Source of the DNA: Muribaculaceae bacterium
GTDB lineage: Bacteria > Bacteroidota > Bacteroidia > Bacteroidales > Muribaculaceae
NCBI GenBank assembly: GCA_029060725.1
Contig: JAIDTL010000086.1
Coordinates: forward strand, 1-35,498
Length of the DNA stretch: 35,498 nucleotides
Reading direction: 5' to 3'
Position 1 is the first letter of the stretch, and the number at the start of each line of letters is the position of its first letter. The notes below the pieces were generated by a model, which searched no databases, was not told the origin of the DNA, and saw only the letters and a list, made by a program, of their open reading frames with translations. This document shows positions 23,652-32,018 of the stretch, one piece after another. The translations under genes and the position numbers were made by a program.

Positions 23652-25016
23652 ATGAACATTTTTTGCTTTATGCGACAAAAAATGAAGATAATATTGGCTT
23701 CAATGCTGACGGTCTTGATGGCGCTTCAGGCCTACGGTAATGCACCTTCCGATTCGGTAAAGGTGTACTTCCGTGTAGGTCAACGCCAGTTTGATCCGGC
23801 ACTCCGCAACAACCGTGCGGAGATGGACAGCTTTGTCAATATCGTCCGTAAGGCAAATCAAGAAGACAATATCAAGCATATATCCGTGAGTGGCTACGCA
23901 TCTCCTGATGGAACTTCGAATGTCAACGAGCGACTTTCGGCTCTACGCTGCGACGCCATAGCCAACTATGTGACAGCACATACGGGAATAGATCGCGATC
24001 TAATTAAGACGACACCCGGTGGCGTTGCATGGGAAGAGCTTCGGCGGATGGTGGAGAAAAATCCTGATGTGCCTTCGCGCGAAAAAGTGCTGGATATTCT
24101 TGCCAATACACCTATATGGATTTACAACAAAGAAGGAAAGATAATTGACGGACGAAAGGCACAGCTGATGTCGCTTGACAGAGGGGAAACATACCGATGG
24201 ATGCTCAAGAATATTTTCCCCGAGCTTCGAAACGCGGTTGCTGTAACGATATTTTACAAAACTGATTCGCAGGAATCGATTGAGGGAGAATCTCTTATTA
24301 CTGATATGGCAGACGACGCAGAGGTATCGGAGTTGTCAGAATTATCAGAGTTAGCGGAGCTATCGGATGTATCAGAGCTATCGGAATTGTCGGAGTTGTC
24401 GGAGTTATCGGACCCCAATGGCAACCAAATGCTTCAAGCCGCGCCAAAGCCATTTTATATGGCCATCAAGACCAACATGCTTTTTGATGCAGTCCTTGTG
24501 CCGAATCTCGGAGCAGAATTCTATTTAGGCAAAAATATCACTGTCTATGGAGAATGGATGTATGCGTGGTGGCAAAACGATGTCCGTCACCGTTTTTGGC
24601 AGACCTATGGCGGCGACCTCGGATGCAGATGGTGGTTTGGCAGAAAGGCTCATGCCAAACCCCTTACAGGACATCATCTTGGGGTATTCGGAGGAATCAT
24701 GATATTCGACTTCGAAATTAATTCCACCGGATATATGGGAGGTAAACCCGGAGGAACGCTTTGGGATCGATTCATCACCAATTGCGGCATTGAATATGGT
24801 TATTCCCTACCGGTAGCCAAACGTCTGAACATTGACTTTTCCATTGGGATAGGATATATGGGAGGTAACTATATTAAGTATTTCCCGTTTGACAATGATT
24901 ATTACCGCGAGAAAGAATACAAAATACAATATTTTGGACCTACCAAAGCTGAAATATCCTTGGTATGGCTTATCGGACGCGGCAATACAAATCAGAGGAA
25001 AGGAGGTGACAAATGA
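23652..25016 (+). CDS. Outer-membrane protein, OmpA-like/DUF3868 N-terminus and DUF3575 C-terminus
   Basis: A 454-residue exported protein. The signal peptide ends near QAYGNA; the ATG at 23682 (MKIILASML) is a plausible alternative start. Residues ~36-125 form an OmpA-type domain (VYFRVGQRQFDPA, then HISVSGYASPDG and SALRCDAIANYV), which would bind peptidoglycan. A tripeptide-repeat linker of SEL units (226-253) connects to a DUF3575 domain (MAIKTNMLFDAVLVPNLGAE onward), a predicted outer-membrane beta-barrel. This OmpA-DUF3575 pairing is typical of Bacteroidetes fimbrial loci, where it probably ties the assembly to the wall and membrane. It overlaps the next gene by 4 bp (ATGA at 25013). 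Confidence 0.85.
   Translation: MNIFCFMRQKMKIILASMLTVLMALQAYGNAPSDSVKVYFRVGQRQFDPALRNNRAEMDSFVNIVRKANQEDNIKHISVSGYASPDGTSNVNERLSALRCDAIANYVTAHTGIDRDLIKTTPGGVAWEELRRMVEKNPDVPSREKVLDILANTPIWIYNKEGKIIDGRKAQLMSLDRGETYRWMLKNIFPELRNAVAVTIFYKTDSQESIEGESLITDMADDAEVSELSELSELAELSDVSELSELSELSELSDPNGNQMLQAAPKPFYMAIKTNMLFDAVLVPNLGAEFYLGKNITVYGEWMYAWWQNDVRHRFWQTYGGDLGCRWWFGRKAHAKPLTGHHLGVFGGIMIFDFEINSTGYMGGKPGGTLWDRFITNCGIEYGYSLPVAKRLNIDFSIGIGYMGGNYIKYFPFDNDYYREKEYKIQYFGPTKAEISLVWLIGRGNTNQRKGGDK
24327..24410 (+). repeat. 9-bp tandem repeat encoding the SEL linker
   Basis: About nine Ser-Glu-Leu triplets (with variants AEL, SDV) in frame, residues 226-253 of the OmpA/DUF3575 protein. Synonymous positions vary (TCG/TCA, GAG/GAA, TTG/TTA/CTA), which points to an old repeat kept for the protein rather than a recent slippage expansion. 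Confidence 0.88.
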
Positions 25017-25993
25017 AACAGCGACTTTATAAGACTTTTTGCCGGTTGCTTTGCTCCTTGATGCTGATTAATGGAGGATGCACACTTAAAGAACTCAATG
25101 ATGAAGCCCCGACAACTATCGCGGATCAGGTAGAGGTATTATTCGACTGGAGCAAGTCTCCTACGAAAGAGGCGCAGACAATGGTGCTTTATCTCTACTC
25201 TGACCAACATGATATGATGGATTACCGATTTAACAATCCCGACGGAGGCATTATCAGGACATACGGAGGACCACATACGGCAGTATGCCATAGCAACGAT
25301 GATCCCTACGGACATCATCTTCGCAATCATCATTTGCATGATGAAATAGAGATCTATACCGACGAGACGGCTGTACTTGTAGGACAGGGAATATCCACAA
25401 TGAGAATACCGAGGGCGAAAGGCACTGAAGATGAACCTCTCAGGGATACCCCCTCGATGATCTACGGAACTCAGGCCAGTGATGTCAACCTCAAGGTATC
25501 GGCATTTCTACAGAAGCTTCAGCTCTACCCTGAAGAACTTATATGCCGATATTCGGTTGAGTTCGTAGATGTTGAAAACCTGAAGAGCGCAGACATAAGA
25601 ATTGACGGTACTATATCATCGCTGGCAGGAGGGTATTTCCCTGGAAGGATGACTCCAACTTCTGAAGCTGTGTCTCATACCTTCACACTAACAGCGGATG
25701 TCGAGAGTAATTCACTTCGTTCGGATTTTTATACTTTCGGACTTCCGGAAGGAGAGGAATTGCCCCACAAGCTTTGCCTCTACGTAGCCTTGAAGAACAG
25801 GACCGGTAATTTCTACACATTTGATGTGAGCGATCAGGTCAACAAGGCGCCGGATCCACGCAATGTAAGCATAAAGATTTATGGCCTTAAGCTTCCTGAG
25901 ATACCGGACGATCCTCTACCTCCACAAGGAGAAGGAGGAGTCAGCATAGAGGTTGACACTTGGGATACGTATCATTTTGACCTAAAAGTGTAA
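25013..25993 (+). CDS. DUF5119 family lipoprotein (fimbria-associated)
   Basis: A 326-residue lipoprotein (lipobox NGGC, Cys23). The mature N-terminus carries the DUF5119 pattern: VEVLFDWSKSP, MVLYLYSDQ, a Gly-rich GGIIRTYGGPH and AVCHSND. The family is nearly always encoded beside DUF3575/OmpA and Mfa_like proteins in Bacteroidales and probably acts as an anchor or accessory pilus component, equivalent in position to Mfa2/FimB. No enzymatic motif is visible. A His-rich stretch (GHHLRNHHLHD) at about 100-110 is unusual and could bind metal. It is coupled to the upstream gene by a 4-bp overlap. Confidence 0.75.
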   Translation: MKQRLYKTFCRLLCSLMLINGGCTLKELNDEAPTTIADQVEVLFDWSKSPTKEAQTMVLYLYSDQHDMMDYRFNNPDGGIIRTYGGPHTAVCHSNDDPYGHHLRNHHLHDEIEIYTDETAVLVGQGISTMRIPRAKGTEDEPLRDTPSMIYGTQASDVNLKVSAFLQKLQLYPEELICRYSVEFVDVENLKSADIRIDGTISSLAGGYFPGRMTPTSEAVSHTFTLTADVESNSLRSDFYTFGLPEGEELPHKLCLYVALKNRTGNFYTFDVSDQVNKAPDPRNVSIKIYGLKLPEIPDDPLPPQGEGGVSIEVDTWDTYHFDLKV

Positions 25994-26020
25994 GCTTTTA
26001 ATGATTAAATATTAAAGGCT
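25993..26020 (+). promoter_or_regulatory. Intercistronic hairpin 1, before the first fimbrillin gene
   Basis: 10-bp stem (25993-26002 with 26011-26020, one G-U pair), 8-nt loop, starting at the last base of the DUF5119 stop codon. No T-run follows, so read-through is expected. It lies in a 94-bp gap that is otherwise A-rich leader sequence. Confidence 0.5.
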
Positions 26021-26087
26021 AAAAGATTCGAAACAAAATCAGAAAATAAAAACAAATAACAATAATAAATCTTCAAATCTCTCATTT

Positions 26088-27626
26088 ATGAACAAACTTT
26101 CTTTAACTGCAGTTGCAGGTGGTTTGATAGTCCTCGCCTCCTGCTCACAAGAAGAGGTAACAAAAGTAGTTCAGAACAAGGACGGCTTTCCCATCTCTTT
26201 CCGTGCCGGTGTTTCAACGCGCGTGAATCCGGATCTTAACTACATACAGAATCCGGCAACCTTCTATGTATCGGCATACGCTCCGAACCACATGTCGGAC
26301 ACAGGCGTAACTCCGGACTCCCTCTTCTGGGACGAACCATTCTACCTTATGGGAGCCAACCTCTATGCCAGCAGCAGTAACCAGAAGTGGCCGACAAGAG
26401 AACAATCTGACAAGGTGGAGTTCTTCGCGTATGCTCCTTCTCTTGAGGAAATCCAGAACGCTGCGTTCTCGCAGCTTGATCCTACGGATCCAAACTATAA
26501 CAATAATTTGGCGACGTATTCGAAGGCCATTCAATTCTTCAATCTTTGCAACGACAATGTGCCACTCGATCCTATGGGTCAGCAGAGCACCACTTTCAAG
26601 GATGTGACCCTTTACAAAGGATTCAAGCTCGGACGCTTCTATGTTGCTACCGACATCTCCAAACAGGTAGACTTCATCACTTCGCACATTTCAGCCGATG
26701 TTCCTGAAAATGAAGATGCAGCTAACTTGGGAGTGGAACTGAAATTCAAGCATCAGCTTGCCAACATCGAGCTGCGTGCATTCGGTTCAAATGACATGTA
26801 CAACATCGAGATCGCAGGTGTTAGAATAGGCAGACCATACACCGGAAACGCCATCTTCAATTTCTGTGACGGACAAGGAGGTGTAGACTTTGCCGCAGGC
26901 GGACAATGGGGCATCTCAAAGAATCCACAGCGTCTTCCTGTAGAGTATATTTACGGAGGGGGTGATGAAATCTACCGTTTGGGTAAGTTCAATAACTATA
27001 ACGGCGGAGCAGTCACTTCCACCACACCGCATTCTACCGCAGCCAATGCAGAATCCATCATGGGTAAAGGTGGCAACGCAATGGTGCTTCCTACCAAAAA
27101 TGGAGCATGGACAGGGGAAGCAAATCCGTGGATCGCACCAAAATACAGTGCTTTCACCGGACACGGAGAAGATCCCTATCCTGACAGGAACCCCAAGGAA
27201 TGGAGCGCAGATGGGGAAGGCGACATGTATTTCAGTATTCTGTTGCGCGTGACGTTGAAGCCTACCGGCGATGAACTGACAACTCCTCAGATATATCCTT
27301 ACGGCAACAATACCACAATGAATGTGGTATATCTTGAAAAGGAGAAGAGTTCCAACAAGATCGTTGGACGAGTACCTTCAAAGACCTCTACAATAGGTGC
27401 CAACAATGAGATAGTAGAGTTTGGATGGGCAGCCGTACCTGTAGGCGTCAACTGGGAGCGAGGCAAGAAATATGTCTATACTCTTGATTTCAGCGAGGGT
27501 GTAGGCGTTCAGGATCCAGAGGATCCAAAACCCGGTGCCCCAATCTTAGGCGACGGCATCAAGTTCTCCGTATCTGTAGAAGGCTGGGATGAGCAAACCA
27601 GCAACACTACAGTACCTCAGGAATAA
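26088..27626 (+). CDS. Fimbrillin family lipoprotein 1 (Mfa_like_1)
   Basis: A 512-residue pilin-type lipoprotein, the first and longest of seven paralogues. Lipobox LASC (Cys19) followed by acidic SQEE. Arg45 in VSTR-VNP is the likely Arg-directed maturation site. Family blocks shared with the paralogues: ELKFKHQLANIELRAFG, YNIEIAGVRIG, NAMVLPT, MYFSILLRVT, FGWAAVPV, KYVYTLDFSEGVGVQDP and a C-terminal SVEGWDE. After cleavage, the exposed groove would accept a donor strand from the next subunit, as in type V pili. It is the first shaft-type gene after the accessory genes and is followed by a strong hairpin (27648), so it may be the major subunit, but that ranking is inference. Confidence 0.86.
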   Translation: MNKLSLTAVAGGLIVLASCSQEEVTKVVQNKDGFPISFRAGVSTRVNPDLNYIQNPATFYVSAYAPNHMSDTGVTPDSLFWDEPFYLMGANLYASSSNQKWPTREQSDKVEFFAYAPSLEEIQNAAFSQLDPTDPNYNNNLATYSKAIQFFNLCNDNVPLDPMGQQSTTFKDVTLYKGFKLGRFYVATDISKQVDFITSHISADVPENEDAANLGVELKFKHQLANIELRAFGSNDMYNIEIAGVRIGRPYTGNAIFNFCDGQGGVDFAAGGQWGISKNPQRLPVEYIYGGGDEIYRLGKFNNYNGGAVTSTTPHSTAANAESIMGKGGNAMVLPTKNGAWTGEANPWIAPKYSAFTGHGEDPYPDRNPKEWSADGEGDMYFSILLRVTLKPTGDELTTPQIYPYGNNTTMNVVYLEKEKSSNKIVGRVPSKTSTIGANNEIVEFGWAAVPVGVNWERGKKYVYTLDFSEGVGVQDPEDPKPGAPILGDGIKFSVSVEGWDEQTSNTTVPQE

Positions 27627-27647
27627 TCCACAAACAAATTTCATATT

Positions 27648-27668
27648 CGGGAGAGCATGGCTCTCCCG
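27648..27668 (+). promoter_or_regulatory. Intercistronic hairpin 2, after the first fimbrillin gene
   Basis: CGGGAGAGC-ATG-GCTCTCCCG, a perfect 9-bp GC-rich stem with a 3-nt loop, 22 bp after the stop codon of the first fimbrillin gene. No T-run follows. The ATG in the loop would be a poor start codon (it opens a short in-frame extension), so it is probably structural. Confidence 0.7.
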
Positions 27669-27704
27669 GAAGATCAGACACCTCTGTCAACTGAAATTAA
27701 AGAA

Positions 27705-29153
27705 ATGAATATAAATAGAGTGACATATTTTGCTCTTGCAGCGTTTGTCTTTGCCGTCTCCTGCTCAAAGGAGGCGGCAGAGCCGGACGTCTACGACTGG
27801 GCAGACGGGGAGATATATTTCAAGACCTCCCTCTCTGACATCGCCACCTCAAGGGCTCAGGATATGACGCTCGAACGTCTTGAGTCTTTTCAGGTGACAT
27901 GCTTTAACACTACAGACGACAAACAAGGAAGCATCTCTCCTTATTTTGAAAACGCCACTTTCATTCGCCGGTTAAACTCTCCGACTGTAACGACCTACGT
28001 TTCAGCACCGGACGAAGAATCTCGCGATTGGCCTGCCAACAATGGGCATCTAAGGTTTTTCGCTTTCTCTCCTTCCATAACAGTAATGGCAGAGGGCAAC
28101 TCCGCCGTTTCAAACCCCAATAATTATTTCAGGCTAAGCAACCGTTCAATAGGAGACGGGAATTCTGTAGCGGTAGCATACGGTCTATATAAATTACGTA
28201 TAAATCCTGACATCTCAAGACAGTTCGATTTCGTCACAGCGGAAGCTGCCGGAGAAAGATGGAAGGATTTCGCCGGAGGAGTAGATTTGGCATTCAGCCA
28301 CCAGCTGAGCCAGATAGAGTTGAAAGCTTGGGGAGCGAACCCGGACTATGACTACGAGATAGCCGGCGTTCGTGTTGGAAATCCCGTAGTAGAAGGCACA
28401 TACGTCTTTGCAGATGATGTCCAGCCATCCGGAACTGCAGGATGGGGATCTGCCATAGTAATGGACAAGGTAGAATACACATACCGAGGTCCGGAAACAT
28501 CCGGAATGGAAGAGGGACAGAATCTTGTCGGCGACAAGACAATCAGTATAAACAGTTTCGAACATAATACTGCTGCTGATGCTGCTTCCATTATGGGCAA
28601 TGGAGGCTGCGCTATGGTCATTCCGACTGTCAATTCGAAATGGGAAGGCACTAACGATCCGAATATTGGGGCGACACCCTACAAGACGGACAGGATGTAT
28701 TTCAGCATACTGCTGAGAGTGACGGAAAAAGATACAGGGAAGATATTGTATCCGTATCCGGGGAATCCATATAATATGACGGTAATCTATTACGCGGTAG
28801 ACAAATCGGGCAACATATTATCCCAACTATATCCCGGAGAGGGAGAAGAAGTCTTCTATACAGATCCTGAACTTCAGAATCCATATACGGCTTCGGCAGA
28901 AACGGAGATAAAGGATTTTGGATGGGCAGCTGTTCCGGTCGACGCTGACTGGAGCGCAGGGAAAAAATATATTTACACATTGGATTATTCTGAAGGTATC
29001 GGACTGCATGATCCTGCAGATACAGATCCCGGAAAACCGATAGGGAAAAAATCTCCAATTTCATGGGGAGTGACCGTAAGCGGCTGGGAAAATGCCACCC
29101 CTGATGGCGACAACTATACTCCCGACTTGAATGTGCCGGGAAAGAGTAATTGA
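27705..29153 (+). CDS. Fimbrillin family lipoprotein 2 (Mfa_like_1)
   Basis: A 482-residue paralogue. I chose the ATG at 27705 because it starts directly with a lipoprotein signal (MNINRVTYFALAAFVFAVSC, Cys20); the frame extends to an ATG at 27657 that lies in the loop of the upstream hairpin. Arg50 (ATSR-AQD) is the predicted maturation site. Shared blocks include LAFSHQLSQIELKAWG, YEIAGVRVG, MYFSILLRVT, FGWAAVPV and the C-terminal VTVSGWENAT with NVPGK. The segment after the cysteine is less acidic than in copy 1 (SKEAAEP). Confidence 0.86.
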   Translation: MNINRVTYFALAAFVFAVSCSKEAAEPDVYDWADGEIYFKTSLSDIATSRAQDMTLERLESFQVTCFNTTDDKQGSISPYFENATFIRRLNSPTVTTYVSAPDEESRDWPANNGHLRFFAFSPSITVMAEGNSAVSNPNNYFRLSNRSIGDGNSVAVAYGLYKLRINPDISRQFDFVTAEAAGERWKDFAGGVDLAFSHQLSQIELKAWGANPDYDYEIAGVRVGNPVVEGTYVFADDVQPSGTAGWGSAIVMDKVEYTYRGPETSGMEEGQNLVGDKTISINSFEHNTAADAASIMGNGGCAMVIPTVNSKWEGTNDPNIGATPYKTDRMYFSILLRVTEKDTGKILYPYPGNPYNMTVIYYAVDKSGNILSQLYPGEGEEVFYTDPELQNPYTASAETEIKDFGWAAVPVDADWSAGKKYIYTLDYSEGIGLHDPADTDPGKPIGKKSPISWGVTVSGWENATPDGDNYTPDLNVPGKSN

Positions 29154-29190
29154 AAGTGAAACATTTTAATTTGAACGGAATTTAATGGGA

Positions 29191-30567
29191 ATGAAAATAT
29201 CCACATATACGGTTTTTGCGACCATGCTGACTCTTATATCTTGCAGTCAGGAGGGTCCGGCAGGAATCGAACTCTCGGGAGATGGAAACAGGATATATTT
29301 CCGTTCCTATCTTCCTACCGTCACCCAGACACGAGCCGGAGTGCTTACCCAAGAGACTCTGACGGAGTGCCGCGTGACGAGCATAAATCCAGACGACAAC
29401 AAACATCCCGATACCGGAGAGATGACAACATATTTCGACGACCTCAGATATGAAAAGGATGGAGAAGGACATTTCCTTGCCGAAGATGAGGAATCGAGCA
29501 TGTGGCCCGACACAAAAAGCAGACTGCATTTCTTTGCCTACTCTCCATCGGCAGAATCAATGCAGGAAAATATCAATGATGGAAAGTTCAAACTTGTCAA
29601 CCACTCTGAGAAAGCAGAGGACGGCACACCCGTTCTTGACTATCGGCTTGAAAAGTTCCAGGTGGCGCATGACATAGCCGACCATGTCGATTTCATCGCG
29701 GCTTACGCCAACGGGACAGGGAAAGATAACGGGGATTCAGGCATTCGACTTGATTTCAGTCATAGACTCGCAAGGATAGAGATTGGAGTATGGGGCGACA
29801 ACGATAAGTATGATTTTGAGATAGCAGGTGTGAGAATCGGCAATGCCATTACAGAAGGAGACTTCTGTTTCTCCTCCCTGATGTCGGCAGAACACACCGG
29901 CGAATGGCTCTCCACATCACAGTCGGCAGTGGAGCATATCTTCACGGATGGAGAATCTACAGTCATATTAAACAAGGACACCGGCCGCCATATATCCAAT
30001 GAAGACGCAACTTCTATTATGGGTAGTCACGGAACTGCCATGGTGATACCGATGGCAGAGAAGATTGAGGCTTGGGAAGGGAAGGAAGATCCGGATATAG
30101 ACTCTCCTGAATACACAACAGAAAAACTCTACTTCAGTGTATTGCTTAGGGTGACAAACCGCAGAGACGGGAAGGTGGCATACCCATATCCCAACGACCG
30201 AGACAGCCTACCGACAGTATATCTTTCTTTAGGAGAAGATGGAAAGGTCAGCAAGAGAGTATATCTCATCGACGAAGAGTATTACACTGCCAATCAAAAG
30301 GAGGAAGAATTAAAGTATACTCCAAGCGAAACGGAAGAAGTGCACGCTTACTGCTGGGCATCTCTTCCCGTAGGAGCGAAATGGGAGGCAGGAAAGATAT
30401 ATACATATAAGCTAAATTACAGCTCCGGCATCGGATGGCATGATCCTTACGGACCGAATCCGGGGGAACCAATCATCGAAAGAGGTATGATACCATTTGA
30501 AGTTGAAATGGAGGAATGGCTTCCGGCTGAAGGCTATAATTCGAATCTTGATGTCCCCAAACGATGA
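29191..30567 (+). CDS. Fimbrillin family lipoprotein 3 (Mfa_like_1)
   Basis: A 458-residue paralogue starting MKISTYTVF; an ATG two codons earlier (29185) is equally in frame. Lipobox LISC (Cys18), Arg48 (TQTR-AGV) as predicted maturation site. Shared blocks: RLDFSHRLARIEIGVWG, FEIAGVRIG, LYFSVLLRVT, and KIYTYKLNYSSGIGWHDP. The C-terminal strand (VEMEEWLPAEG, NLDVPKR) follows the family pattern. It is 37 bp downstream of the previous stop. Confidence 0.86.
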   Translation: MKISTYTVFATMLTLISCSQEGPAGIELSGDGNRIYFRSYLPTVTQTRAGVLTQETLTECRVTSINPDDNKHPDTGEMTTYFDDLRYEKDGEGHFLAEDEESSMWPDTKSRLHFFAYSPSAESMQENINDGKFKLVNHSEKAEDGTPVLDYRLEKFQVAHDIADHVDFIAAYANGTGKDNGDSGIRLDFSHRLARIEIGVWGDNDKYDFEIAGVRIGNAITEGDFCFSSLMSAEHTGEWLSTSQSAVEHIFTDGESTVILNKDTGRHISNEDATSIMGSHGTAMVIPMAEKIEAWEGKEDPDIDSPEYTTEKLYFSVLLRVTNRRDGKVAYPYPNDRDSLPTVYLSLGEDGKVSKRVYLIDEEYYTANQKEEELKYTPSETEEVHAYCWASLPVGAKWEAGKIYTYKLNYSSGIGWHDPYGPNPGEPIIERGMIPFEVEMEEWLPAEGYNSNLDVPKR

Positions 30568-30573
30568 AGATTC

Positions 30574-30593
30574 AACTTTCGCGAGCGAAAGTT
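30574..30593 (+). promoter_or_regulatory. Intercistronic hairpin 3, after the third fimbrillin gene
   Basis: AACTTTCGC-GA-GCGAAAGTT, a perfect 9-bp inverted repeat (8 bp with a CGAG tetraloop), 6 bp after the stop codon at 30567. It is followed by only TTTAGG, so full termination is unlikely. Confidence 0.65.
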
Positions 30594-30659
30594 TAGGCAT
30601 AGGGTTAAGGGGGATATGATAATAGGTTAAGGTTGGGAAATGAAAATATAGATATCTAT

Positions 30660-32006
30660 ATGGCAAAAAAAATATATACATATCAAGCGCTTCTCGGTAT
30701 TGTTATTGCAGTGTCCGGATGCTCGCAAGAGGAATTAGGCCGCGAAGCGAACAGTGTGTCAGGAAGGAGAATCGAATTTAACGCCTCGCTTCCGGAAGTA
30801 AGTTCGCGAGCCACCGAGCTGAAGGCCTCCTCAATTAAGGAGATTGAGGTGAGTTCATTCACTGTAGGTGAATCTTCAGAAACACCATATTTTGTCAACA
30901 AGACTTTTGGAAGGAACGGCAACACAGGTAAGTTTGTCTGCTATGACTCGGAATGCATCTGGCCTAACAACAATGACCTGCTCCGGTTTGCAGCATTTGC
31001 GCCTACTCTCGATGAGATTCTAAGAGCCGGTGGCGAAGCCTCATCAACAGGCGACAAGCTTACAAGCTTTAAGGTGCCGAATGACATTGCGACACAATTC
31101 GACTTCGTGACAGCCATCGGTTCGGGCAAGCTGATTGATAATGAAGAAACCGGCATAACACTTAAGTTTCAGCATCAGCTGAGCCGTATCGAGCTAAAGG
31201 CATGGGGAAACTCTGCCAGCTACAATCTTGAGATAGCCGGTGTGCGTTTGGGTGGCATCGCGACAGGAGGGACATTCAATTTCACGGCGCAGACAGGAGC
31301 CACAGACCCAACTCAGGCAGGCGCATGGGAATCTGTGACGAAAGGAAGCGTAGACTATGTATTCCGAAATGGCGACGTATTAGTGACGCTTGACAAGACA
31401 GATGGCTCTCCCCTTTCTGCCGACAGGGCTGTCTCGATATTGGGGAGTAAAGTCGGAGAGGGAGACGGTTATGAAAATTCGGCTATGATCATTCCTTCCA
31501 ATAACTCTGCATGGAGCCCCAAGACTGAGGCTGAGAATGGAGAAAACCATGCTGACGGAATGTACTTCGGTGTGCTTGTTAGAGTGACAGACACAACTCC
31601 TTACGACACAAACGGAAGCATCGTCTATCCATATTCCGGTGCTGAATATGCTGAAGAGATCATATATCTCGCAATAGACAAGAATGACGGGAAAACAGTG
31701 AAGACCCGCCTTTATAAGCAAGGAGACAACTACTTTACGGACACAGACCTCACAACAGAGTATGACCTCTCAGCCAACGATGCCGACGTAAAGGCTTTCG
31801 GTTGGGCAACACTTCCTGTTGCCGACGATCTAAAGCCGGGACGCATCTATACCTATACTCTCAACTTCTCCAACGGAGTAGGACTACGCGATCCTCATGA
31901 TCTTCGTCCCGGCGACCCGATCATCAGCGACAAGGTGCTTGTGAATGTAGAAGTTTCTGATTGGATAGAGGGAGCTAAGACCGACGTGTCTGTACCGAGG
32001 AAATAA
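30660..32006 (+). CDS. Fimbrillin family lipoprotein 4 (Mfa_like_1)
   Basis: A 448-residue paralogue. The start at 30660 (MAKKIYTYQALLGIVIAVSGC, Cys21) gives a normal signal peptide; an ATG nine codons earlier is less likely because it would place polar residues in front. SQEE follows the cysteine. Arg50 (VSSR-ATE) is the predicted maturation site. Shared blocks: LKFQHQLSRIELKAWG, LEIAGVRLG, MYFGVLVRVT, FGWATLPV, RIYTYTLNFSNGVGLRDP, and the C-terminal VEVSDWIEG with VPRK. It is followed after 12 bp by the next paralogue, with no hairpin. Confidence 0.87.
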   Translation: MAKKIYTYQALLGIVIAVSGCSQEELGREANSVSGRRIEFNASLPEVSSRATELKASSIKEIEVSSFTVGESSETPYFVNKTFGRNGNTGKFVCYDSECIWPNNNDLLRFAAFAPTLDEILRAGGEASSTGDKLTSFKVPNDIATQFDFVTAIGSGKLIDNEETGITLKFQHQLSRIELKAWGNSASYNLEIAGVRLGGIATGGTFNFTAQTGATDPTQAGAWESVTKGSVDYVFRNGDVLVTLDKTDGSPLSADRAVSILGSKVGEGDGYENSAMIIPSNNSAWSPKTEAENGENHADGMYFGVLVRVTDTTPYDTNGSIVYPYSGAEYAEEIIYLAIDKNDGKTVKTRLYKQGDNYFTDTDLTTEYDLSANDADVKAFGWATLPVADDLKPGRIYTYTLNFSNGVGLRDPHDLRPGDPIISDKVLVNVEVSDWIEGAKTDVSVPRK

Positions 32007-32018
32007 AACCTAACGGAT

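Noticed and set aside
27657..27704. Extended N-terminus of fimbrillin 2 starting MALPEDQ
   Set aside because: The ATG is the loop of a 9-bp hairpin, and the extension would place polar residues ahead of a complete lipoprotein signal peptide starting at 27705.
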